64,000 nucleotides of DNA. Source: Austropuccinia psidii. Taxonomy: Eukaryota; Basidiomycota; Pucciniomycetes; Pucciniales; Sphaerophragmiaceae. The translations under genes were made by a program, and so were the position numbers. Shown here in pieces: positions 48,333 through 56,968 of this stretch. The notes under the pieces were generated by a model, which saw nothing but the letters and a program-made list of their open reading frames with translations, made no database searches and was not told the origin of the DNA. The stretch is taken from contig JALGQZ010000004.1 of NCBI GenBank assembly GCA_023105745.1, positions 38,082,437 to 38,146,436 of the forward strand. Direction: 5' to 3'. Each line of letters opens with the position of its first letter. Position 1 is the first letter of the stretch.

Positions 48333-49690
48333 ATGCCAGTTCAGCATAGTCCCCCAGCAAATAATACTAGATCCCAAAAAATTACAGCTATTCTCACTCC
48401 TACAGCAAGGGCTCCTCTTGACCGCACACCATCAGTTCATCAACTGAGTGAAAACTTGGACAGGGGACCACCAATGGAAGGAGCAGCACCCTCAGAAGAG
48501 GTGGAATGAAATCTAGAATATAAAGATCCTTGTCTTGACTTTTGGGTGGCTAACCTGGCATGTCTGAAGGTGCAAGAGCAAGATGAGGGGAAGTTGAAGA
48601 TGAAGAGGAGGAAGAGTCTGTGGAAGAGGAAGATTCTGGGGAGACTGAAGTGGCAGATGCCTTGGAAAATGATCCAGAGGTGCCTCAGGGTTCTAATCTA
48701 GCCCTTTCCAGTCAACCTCTTGTCTCTCAAACTGATCCAAGTCTCCTCAAGATGATGAAGCAGATGCTTCAATTCATGGGGCAGCTCACTCAAGCAGTTG
48801 CTCCCAGGGACAGTTCCAAAGCCCCTGCTTTCAAGACTCCATCCATGAAGGCACATGATTCTTTTGATGGTACTCAAGCTCATAAATTGAGAGGATTTAT
48901 CCAATTCTGTCAATTAATCTTCCATAATGATCCAGAAAATTTCTTCTCTGACAGGAAGAAAGTTCTTTACTCAACTTCTTTTCTCACTGGTAGAGCTGGA
49001 AAGTGGATTGAACCCTATCTCTCAAATATTTCCAATGAAGACCCTTCCTACCTCCTCAATAATTGGCCATTATTTGAATCTCAATTGTTCACTCTGTTTG
49101 GTGACCCCAATGAAGTCAGGAAAGCTGAACAAGAGCTGGACAATTTCAGGATGAAGGAGAGTGGTCATCTATCTTTGTACATTGCTGATTTCAGAAGCTT
49201 AATGTCAAGAATTGGAGATTGGGGGGAAAGAGTTTATATCCATGTTTACAGTAGAGGATTGGCATCAAGATTATTGGATCAGTTGGCTTCTCACCCTGGA
49301 AGCTTTGACACTCTTCAAGAACTTATGGATGTCACTTTAGAATTAGACACAAGATATCATGAGAGGCAAAAAGAAAAGGGTGGCAATCAAGAGAGGAAGC
49401 CTCCTGTCACTGGATCCAATCAATCTAGGCCTCCTCAAAATTCACTTCCAAAGAGGCCTCATCAGAAGAAGAACAAGAAGAGCAAGCAATTTCAATCTTC
49501 AAAGGACAAGCCTCATGCTGCTCTCCTCAATAAGGAAAATAAGTTAATTGGTTTTTAAAAGGAGAGGAGGATGAAAGAGGGGTTGTGTACTTATTGGGTG
49601 GAAAGAACCCAATTGAAAAATGCTTCAAGAGAGCTCAGAACAAGCCTGGATCATCATCAAGAGGCTTCCCTAGCAAGCAGGGAAAATCCT
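48333..49690 (+). pseudogene. F1-B gag pseudogene
   Basis: It starts at ATG 48333 (MPVQHSPPANNTRSQ), and the first piece ends at 48509. After a frame change the capsid part is open for 312 residues (48620-49558): an acidic Glu-rich N terminus, KTPSMKAHDSFDGTQAHKL, FCQLIFHNDPENF, GRAGKWIEPYLSN, FGDPNEVRKAEQELDNF and LYIADFRSLMSRIGDWGER. A basic, Pro- and Lys-rich nucleocapsid part follows. A TAA at 49556 precedes the zinc knuckle, and that knuckle (CTY, then GW, about 49587) has lost one base. The His position appears to be Asn. Gag would form the particle and bind element RNA. Confidence 0.92.
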
Positions 49691-50120
49691 GAGTGGGGAT
49701 CATGATGTGTTCAATGGTTCTCACTTATTTCCTTCAAGAGCACAATTGTGCACTCTGAATACTAGTGTCAAGAAATCTTTAAAGTTTCTTATTTTCTCTT
49801 CTGTCTCTGATATTTTTTATAGTATTCTCATTGATTCTGGTGCTACAAGCTCTTTTATTGCAAAGAATTGTGTTCTCAAGTACTGATTGAATCTGTCAGA
49901 GCTCCCTAAAAGATTCCTCTTTTCATCCTGGATTCTAATGAATCCCCTGCCTTGTTCATCACCCATTATACCAAGTGGGTAGTTGACCTGCCTTCCTTCC
50001 CAAGCTTTGAATGGGACTTCTTTATCATAGATTCACCCAAGGGAGAAGACCTGATATTGGGCTATGATTTCCTTTGCCATTTTAATCCCATTATTGATTG
50101 GAAAATGGATTGATCACCTA
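49691..50120 (+). pseudogene. F1-B aspartic protease region
   Basis: The active-site motif ILIDSGATSSFIAKN is intact (catalytic GAT at 49833-49835), followed by an LGYDFLCHFNPIIDWKMD-like stretch (about 50057-50110). A TGA at about 49884 and a frame change break the domain. It is a retropepsin-type protease that acts as a dimer on Gag-Pol. Confidence 0.85.
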
Positions 50121-50423
50121 TTATTCTATTCATAAGGATTCTAGTGGTATTGTTCGTTCTACTAGTAATGACGTTGCCAATGCTTTCAACAGTGTTGCTC
50201 TGGTTGGTGAACTTAAGACACCTTCTCTTCCATCATTCCCTCTAAGTAACTACTTCCATCAAGAGATGAAGTCTTCAAAGAGATAAAAAATGTTTGAGAA
50301 GATGTTCCTATATCTTCACTTCATCTCTTTCAAGGGGATATGAACCTTACTCCCTAATCCTTTGATGCATCCCTGGAGGAGCAGTGGGATGACAAGGAAG
50401 AGCCAGAAGAAATTGAAACTGCG
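50121..50423 (+). pseudogene. F1-B protease-RT linker
   Basis: A Ser/Asn-rich linker with interrupted frames (NAFNSVALVGELKTPSLPSFPLSNYF, 50188-50265), matching 20645-20735 of F1-A. No domain is recognised. Confidence 0.6.
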
Positions 50424-51960
50424 TTGAAGGTAGTCCCCCCTGTTTATCACCAATATTTGGATGTATTCTCCAAGGTGAAAGCAGAGAAACTTCCTCCACA
50501 CCGTGTCTGTGATCATCATATCAAATTAGAGGATCTTCTACGTCCAATTGGTGTGATCTACTCATTATCAAATCAAGAGTCAGAAACACTACGGGCCTAC
50601 ATTTCAGAGAATGTAGAGAAGGGTTTCATAATGCCAAGCTCCTCTTCAACAGGAGCACCTGTCCTTTTTGTTAAGAAAAAGGATGGAGGTCTTCGCTTGT
50701 GTGTTGACTACCGCAAAATCAATGGTGTCACTAGGAAGAACAGGTATCCTGCTCCTCCTATGAACCAGCTTCTTACCATATTCAATGGTTCCACTATCTT
50801 CTCCAAGATAGATTTGTGTGGTGCATATAATCTCCTGAGAATCAAAGAGGGGGATGAGCACTTAACCGCCTTTAGAACCAAATATGGTAGTTATGAGTAT
50901 TTGGTTATGCCATTTGGCCTTACCAATTCTCCAGCTTCTTTCCAGAATCTTGTGAATGATATCTTTGCAGATTTCTTGGATGTTTTTGTTGTGGTTTATC
51001 TAGATTATATTATGGACTTTTCCAGTTCTGAGGAGGAACATTTCAAACATGTGGCCTCTGTCCTCCAAAGACTGAGGGACAATAATTTGTTTCCCAAAGC
51101 CTCCAAGTGTGTATTCCAAGCCTCAAGTGGGGAATACTTGGGCTATGTCGTTTCAAGTGATGGCCTCAAGATGGATTCTTCAAAAGTTCAGCCAATCCTC
51201 AATTGGCCTCAGCCCAAAAACATCAAGGCTCTTCAATTGGCCTCAGCCCAAAAACATCAAGGCTCTTCAATCTTTTCTTGGCTTTGCCAATTTTTATCAT
51301 TGTTTCATAAAAAATTATTACAAAAAAATCACTTCTCTCACTTCCCTTCTCAAAAAAGATTGTTCCTTTATCTTCAATGAGGAAGCTCTTAGCCAGTTTC
51401 AATTACTCAAAAAAGCTCTCACTACTGCTCCTATCTTATCTCATTTCAATCCTTCTCTACCTACTATTGTAGAGACTGATGCTTCTGATTATGCCTTGGG
51501 TTCTGTACTGAGCCAGGTGAATGAATCAGGAAAGCATCCCATTGCATTTCATAGTCGCAAGCTTCTCCCAGCTGAGCTGCACTACGAAATTCATGACAAG
51601 GAACTTGTTGGCATAGTTTGGGCTCTCAAGTGCTGGAGAGCATTTCTTCTCTTGCTTTCCAATTCTTTTGAGGTCTTGACAGACCACTCTTCCTTGCAGT
51701 ATTTTATGTCTTCCAAAGTTCTTACTTGTTGTCAGGCCCATTGGGCTGAGTTTCTTTCAGAATTTCACTTCACTCTCACTTACCGCCCAGGCGGGCTGGC
51801 CACTTTACCAGATGCCTTGTCACGTTGGGACAACGTGTACCCAGAGAGGGGGGTGGACTTCATCAGCAAGAATCCTCAAAATTTTCATCAAATATTCATC
51901 AAGATGGAATTCAAGAGTCAACATTCTTCTGAATCAAAGTGGAAGTATTTTCAGATTTAG
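50424..51960 (+). pseudogene. F1-B reverse transcriptase and RNase H
   Basis: RT is open at 50424-51380: SSSSTGAPVLFVKKKDGG, LRLCVDYRKIN, NRYPAPPMNQLL, FSKIDLCGAYNLLRI, MPFGLTNSPASFQNL, then VVYLDYIMDFSSS. The catalytic YLDD is YLDY (TAT at 51006-51008), so the second Asp is lost. A perfect 34-bp tandem duplication (51200-51267) then shifts the frame. RNase H continues in the frame of 51109-51960, with TIVETDASDYALG, DKELVGIVWALKCW, LTDHSSLQYF and YRPGGLATLPDALSRWDN all preserved. A further frame change near 51930 leads into integrase. Confidence 0.93.
51200..51267 (+). repeat. Perfect 34-bp tandem duplication in RT
   Basis: Two identical 34-bp units starting CAATTGGCCTCAGCCC (51200-51233 and 51234-51267). 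F1-A has one unit at this place. Since 34 is not a multiple of three, the duplication shifts the frame. Confidence 0.95.
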
Positions 51961-52900
51961 TTGACAAGGTTCAAAAAGAAGTATGGCAAGACAAAGAGTA
52001 TAAAGAAATACTCAAGCAACTAGCAAGAGGTAAATCAGTTCCAGATTATTCTATTGAACCTCAAGCCAAGTTGTTATTATTAAAAGATAAAGTGGTAATC
52101 CCAAAATATGAAGAACTTCAGCTCAATATTCTTCAAAAGCATAATGACTCACCATTGGCTGGCCATCCTGGCCAGGAGAAGACCCTCAAGCTCATAAAGG
52201 GGGATTTTTATTGGGCTTGCATGAATCAATTCATCAAGTACTATGTGTCCTCATGTCAGCAATGTTCAAGAAACAAGAACATTCATCACAAGAAGTTTGG
52301 ACTACTCAAGCCTCTTCAAATTCCATCTGGTCCTTGGAATTACTTATCAATGGACTTTAACACTCAATTGCCCTTGTCAAACAGCTTTGACTCAATTCTA
52401 GTAGTTGTGGACAGGTTTCCAAAAATGGCAATCTTCATTCTAACTTATGGAACAATCACTGCTCTGGACTTACCTCCAATCTTCATTAGTCATTTAGTTT
52501 CCAAACATGGCCTTCCAGTAGGTATTGTCAGTGATAGAGGATCTTTATTTGTTTCATCATTTTGGACTCAATTATGTCAGCAGCTCAAGATATCAAGAGA
52601 TCTTTCAACTGCTTTTCATCCTGAAACAGATGGACAGACAGAGAGGGTAAATCAGATTTTAGAAACGTATCTTTGGAGGTATGTCACCTATCATCAAGAT
52701 GACTGGTACACCTGGCTCCCTCTTGCTGAATATGCTTATAATAATGCAGAACATTAATCAACAAAGCAATCACCTTTTTTCACCATTTATGGAAGAAATC
52801 CCAGCTTTGACTCAATCCATATTTCTCAAGATTCACCTGCTGGAAAGGTATCGACAAAAGTCCAATCAGTACAGCAAGTTTTCAAAGAATAATTAGAGTC
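51939..52900 (+). pseudogene. F1-B integrase core
   Basis: Open for 272 residues. It has the HHCC-type zinc region (HNDSPLAGHPG, YVSSCQQCSRNKN) and a full DDE core: Asp in SMDFNTQLP (52353-52355), Asp in VSDRGSLF (52533-52535), Glu in DGQTERVNQ (52641-52643). A TAA at 52755-52757 stops it after AYNNAEH, where F1-A reads on with STKQSPFF. More stops follow at about 52890. Integrase would insert the cDNA. The intact triad contrasts with F1-A, where both Asp are Asn. Confidence 0.92.
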
Positions 52901-53036
52901 AGAAAGAAGGAGATTCAAGAAGTATACAGATAGAAATAGAGCAATTCCACCTGATTTCCAACAGGGGGACAATGTATGGCTAGCTTCCAAGAACATCAAG
53001 ACAACAAGACCCACCGAGAAATTATCAGAAATATGT

Positions 53037-53420
53037 TTGTTACCTTTTGAAGTTCTGAAGAAGATTGGCAGCGATGCATATCACCTCAAGTTGCCTCAGC
53101 AATGGAAGTCAGTTGACCCTGTATTCCATGTTTCCTTATTAGAACCAGTGAAGCATTCAACTATCCCAAATCTTCATCAATTGCCACCACCCCCAGGCTT
53201 AGTGGAGGAGCAAGAAGAATAGGAAGTGGCTCAGGGTCTGGACTCAAAACTCAAGAGAGGTAATTTATGGTATCTTGTACAGTGGAAGGGATTCTGTGAA
53301 GACCCAGAAAGAAACACTTGAAAACCAGCTTCCAACCTTACCAACTCACCAGACCTTGTCAAGGATTTTCATTTATTGTATCCAGACAAGCCTGGCCCAA
53401 ATACCTCAAGAGTTTGTTTT
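53037..53420 (+). pseudogene. F1-B integrase tail with chromodomain
   Basis: Reads PFEVLKKIGSDAYHLKLPQQW, HVSLLEPVKHS (GPY/F module) and then EEQEE, a TAG at 53220, EVAQGLDSKLKRGNLWYLVQWKGF. The chromodomain is broken by that stop and by a frame change after DPE. It is otherwise the same as in F1-A. Confidence 0.85.
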
Positions 53421-53422
53421 TT

Positions 53423-53872
53423 TGGCACTTGGTGGGGAGAAGAACTTACTTTCATAAGTTCTTCTCCTGGCATGCACCTTTAAGGGGGTATTCTACCCAT
53501 ATGTTTTTGTAAGAATCACCTAGTGCACCTTTTGAGAACTTGTCAATTCTTTGGACAGGCTCAGGAAGCATGCAACATCAATACCCTCCATTTGGACCGT
53601 ATCAAGATATGGCCAAATGTTTCTCTCTTTCTTTTTCTTTTCTTTTTTCTTTTTTATTTATCATTTCATTTATGCCAATAATCATAATTCAAGACATTCA
53701 TTACTTCAAGTCATTTATGGCAATTCATTTCAGAAGTCATTTATGGCAATTTATTTCAGTCTTTATGGTGCTTGGTGGGGAGTGGAAGTTATGAAACTAA
53801 GTTCCATCTCCTGGTATGCATCCCTGAGGGTTCTACTTCTTTTAAAGCATTACCTTGGCCACTCTGTGAGCA
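53423..53872 (+). repeat. Pair of about 110-bp direct repeats after F1-B pol
   Basis: Copies at about 53423-53540 and 53764-53872 match the pair in F1-A. In the first copy the centre is inverted: AGAAGAACTTA (53438-53448) and its complement TAAGTTCTTCT (53455-53465) flank CTTTCA, where the other copies carry the opposite orientation (TGAAAG). A CT-rich tract lies between the two copies and another follows (53975-54045). Confidence 0.75.
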
Positions 53873-54159
53873 TCAAATTCTTGGTTTTCATTTTTCAGAC
53901 AATTCTTGGCCAAAAATCAAGCAACTCACTACAAGAATGACAAACCATCAGGAATTTCATTTATTATCTTTTCTCTACTCTCTTTTTCTCTCTTTTTCTT
54001 TCTTTTCTTTACTTTCATAATTTTTTTTCTTTTTATTTCTTTAAAGCAGAATCATCCCTTCCCAAATAACGTATTGGGAGGTTCCATTATTTTTTCATTT
54101 TTTAGTATTTATAAGAGTGGGGATAGAAGTCAAACCAATCACAAACAAGGATAAGGAAA

Positions 54160-55255
54160 CTAGTTATCCCTACCTAAATCATCAAAGGTTCTCTGAAAAT
54201 CATTTATCAATTCATCTTCATACCAGGCAATTTTTGCAGCCATCTCTTCTGAAGCAGTACCCGGAATAGTCCTGTCATTTTCATACATAATCACCTCCCT
54301 GCTCTTTCTATCAACCCTCCTGAATAATCTGGCCACAGATTCTTGGTTTTCACTTGCCGCATTGGGATATTCTCTGGTAACTTGAATAGGCCAGCAATCT
54401 CTCCTTTGAAAAACTTGAGCGGCAGGAAACGGCAAAGGAGACAAACCATCCCTTCTTATACTGGAACTGGCCACAGGTTGGAGTTGTTGGGAGGTGGTTA
54501 TGGGTGAGTTCCTGGGTTTCTGGCTTGGTGATGGTCTTACTGCTGAATTCAAGGCAGGCCTGGCATGAGAAGTACTTGGTGAAGAAGGTGGAATGGTAGT
54601 AGGAATGGAAGCAAGCACTGGTTGGAAGGTTCTGGGAGTATTGGGAATTACTTGGCTTTGGAATCTGTTGGAAAGAGGCTGGGCAGAGGAATTGCTGGAT
54701 GAATGGTCAACTGAATGAGTAACAACTACAACTTCTTCACCGTCTAATTCATCATTTCCTTCAGCATCTGAATCAGTTGGGGAATCAGAAATCCTTCTTA
54801 TTCTTTTCACTACCCCTTCAGTGTTGATCCTGGAGATGGGGACTTCTGAGCTGGAATATATTGGCCTACCACCAACTGCAATTGCCCTCCAACACTAGTC
54901 CACCTTGCCACATGCCTCTGCCTGGAAGCAGTCACTACATCAAAATGTCAGTACCAATTCAATCAAGATATGCAAATCACTCACATTGAGAAAATGCTGA
55001 AGTTCCATCAGGAGTAGGTGCCTCAGAGGGGATTGTAGTGTTGAAAACAATCCTTACCCTTGCCCAAACATTCAGTACAGGCCGGATCAAGAATTTCAAC
55101 TTCTCTGTATCCATCATAGTTTGGGAGGGATCAAAATGACCAGAACAAGCCATGGAGGGTGAAGAAAATTGACTGAAGATGCCAGAACCACAAAGAACAG
55201 ATGGTGGCAGTGCAGAAGGAGAACATTCAGTTAGTTCAGTGAGTTTGGAACTCAT
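54160..55255 (-). pseudogene. Antisense Zn2Cys6-like accessory gene of F1-B (two exons, broken)
   Basis: It starts MSSKLTELTECSPSALPPSV at ATG 55255, as in F1-A. Exon 1 (55255-54985) has the first half of the cluster, C-X2-C-X6-C (Cys at 55079, 55070 and 55049), reached only after a frameshift. About 140 bp that hold the other cysteines in F1-A are deleted, restoring the frame at SEAPTPDG. A 50-bp intron (54984-54935) joins to LTASRQRHVARWTSVGG. After another frame change, a Ser/Pro-rich exon-2 region of about 217 codons stays open to 54160, with DSDAEGNDELDGEE (acidic), QQLQPVASSS and EDELINDFQRTFDDLGRDN. Its conserved place and intron argue for a true F1 accessory gene. Function is inferred only from the cysteine spacing in F1-A. 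Confidence 0.75.
54935..54984 (-). other. Intron of the F1-B antisense gene
   Basis: The minus strand reads GTGAGT at 54984 and GATGTAG at 54935 (50 bp). Without it the reading goes from FSQ to LTASR. It occupies the same codon and phase as the 51-bp intron in F1-A. Confidence 0.7.
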
Positions 55256-55329
55256 AACTGAAGAATATGCAAGCAGAAGATTCAAGACGTCAGAATCAGT
55301 TGACTTCAAATCAAAAGAAATTGACCTCA

Positions 55330-55640
55330 AGGAAATGGGGGCCATAACTCATTTTTGACCCCCCTCAAAGCCTCCAAGGTGAGGATTAATACCCCTTTGG
55401 GGCTGAATTCTTCACCCAGGGCCTCCCATGCAACTTTGGGGGGGCCAGGATCTTGATGGTCCTGGACCCCATCAATGGGTCCAGGCCATCTGGGGTGAGG
55501 TTGTGGTTCTGGGCCAATTCTTGGTCCCATGGTACCCCTGGGTCCCCAGCAAAATTGGGCCCAGGAGGTCCATTTTGGTCCTGGGGACGTCCAACAGCCC
55601 CCACGGACCACGGACCATAGGACCCCAGAAGACAAAAAAT
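55330..55640. promoter_or_regulatory. GC-rich island with a 9-bp dyad upstream of the F1-B antisense gene
   Basis: GC-rich block between the antisense ATG and the 3' LTR. It contains a perfect inverted repeat CCTGGACCC-N7-GGGTCCAGG (55461-55485) and CCCCCACGGACCACGG (about 55597). F1-A keeps a worn version (GCCC-N7-GGGC, about 25970). This could be the antisense promoter or an operator, but no experiment or motif proves it. Open frames on both strands here (55327-55728) are products of the GC-rich composition. Confidence 0.5.
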
Positions 55641-56192
55641 TGCCAAAATGGCCATATATCATAAAATCACCAAAAACCATCAAGAACCGCAAAAAGGCCC
55701 CAAAGGCGATAAAACCATAATTTATCAATATTCACCATAGAAAAGGCCACAGCCCAAAATCATTATAGAGGGCTTTTTGAGGCAATTTCCAAGGAAAAGG
55801 GGGACAAGACCCCTTGAAGACTTCATTTCAAGATATTTTCAGGAGGGCCTTTACAAATGAGTATACATTCATATACTAATTTGGCATCATTTTTTGAGCA
55901 CAAGAGCTCAGTGCCCATCATTTTGGGATACAACCCAAGGCCATACCCCAAGGACAAAAGATTGATTGAATCAGAAGAAAAAGAAGCATATTTCAAAGTG
56001 GAATACTTACTCAAATTTGAAAGAAGGGGGGAATAAATTTAATTTGACAGAGAAGAATTGAAGAAAGATTTTCAGGATAATGGTCAAGAGAAAATGAAAA
56101 TGAAAAGCAAACTTTTTGAAAAAATGTGGGGATATTGAGATGCCACTCAACAGTGGCAGGGTATTATGGTTTTCAGGAGCCCACCAGTTTCA

Positions 56193-56200
56193 AGAGGGGG
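56193..56200 (+). other. F1-B polypurine tract
   Basis: AGAGGGGG, part of CAAGAGGGGGATAA before the 3' LTR at 56205. Confidence 0.65.
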
Positions 56201-56204
56201 ATAA

Positions 56205-56968
56205 TGTAAAAACCACTCACCAGGGGTAAGTGTATTCATTAATACACCCACTCAAACACATCAAATCAGCAGATCCACTATCTGCATTGGGATTCAGTTT
56301 CAGCAATCTTCCTTGCTGAAACATGCATACAGCTTGGTACTTCAATACAGCCTTTCAACATCTGTACAGGTTGGATTCAGCCAATACAGTTTGAATACAC
56401 CAGTATGAAACTGTATGATCACTCAAATCCACCACACCTCTTGTACAGGTTCTGTACAGCTGTACAGGACCTTCATTGGCCGGACTCAATTAAATATTCA
56501 ATTATTCTCATGAAAATTCTTCCTCTGGATCAGGGCTGGTGATTCTCACATATACCAGCCCCTCTTTCTCCTCCCTGGGGACTTTTCCCCAGTTAATTAA
56601 TTTAGTTTATTTATTATATTATGAATATTCTTATCCTTATTTTGGGTATTATATTTTTTTAATATTAAGTTAGTCTTTTGCATTTCTCTCTTTGATTGTA
56701 CAGTATGAGTTGGGTGGCCATATCCTTATGAACCCTTCTCTTTTCATTCTGACAGGTTGAAACAGTGGACTTGGACTTGTTTGTGTTTGGCTCTTCTATT
56801 CTTTACTTTTATTTCTTTTGTTGCTGCTTTCTTATATTCTTTATTTTAGTAATTCATTTCTTTGCACTCTTCAGTGTATTCCTTCTTACCATATCCATGA
56901 GCCCTCCATAAGTGAGTCCCAGTTTACTGAGTGCCAGGCCCTCTTCTCTTCAAAGAGCCCCTGTGACA
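56205..56968 (+). mobile_element. F1-B 3' LTR
   Basis: 764 bp, TGTAAAAACC...TGTGACA, the same length as the 5' LTR. It keeps the hairpin and the self-primer AGTTAATTAATTTA (56591-56604). The plus-strand frame at 56818-57129 crosses its end and is not a gene. Confidence 0.93.

Larger units (their letters stand above)
46814..56968 (+). mobile_element. F1-B: Ty3/gypsy chromovirus, 10.2 kb, inserted in the F2 integrase
   Basis: Two 764-bp LTRs (46814-47577 and 56205-56968), TGTAA...TGTGACA, flanked by CACAT and CAAAT (5-bp duplication with one change). The order is primer site, gag, protease, RT/RNase H, integrase, chromodomain, direct repeats, antisense Zn2Cys6-like gene, GC-rich island and polypurine tract. 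The insertion lies in the F2 integrase, so F1-B is younger than F2. The LTRs differ at about 6% of positions by rough eye count. Confidence 0.95.

Noticed and set aside
53615..54045. CT-rich tracts as microsatellites or a second polypurine tract
   Set aside because: They are irregular, long, far from an LTR and on the wrong strand for plus-strand priming of F1; I keep them only as composition notes.
55327..55728. Long overlapping frames on both strands (up to 133 residues)
   Set aside because: They fall in the GC-rich island, where stop codons are rare by composition; frames are not kept in F1-A.
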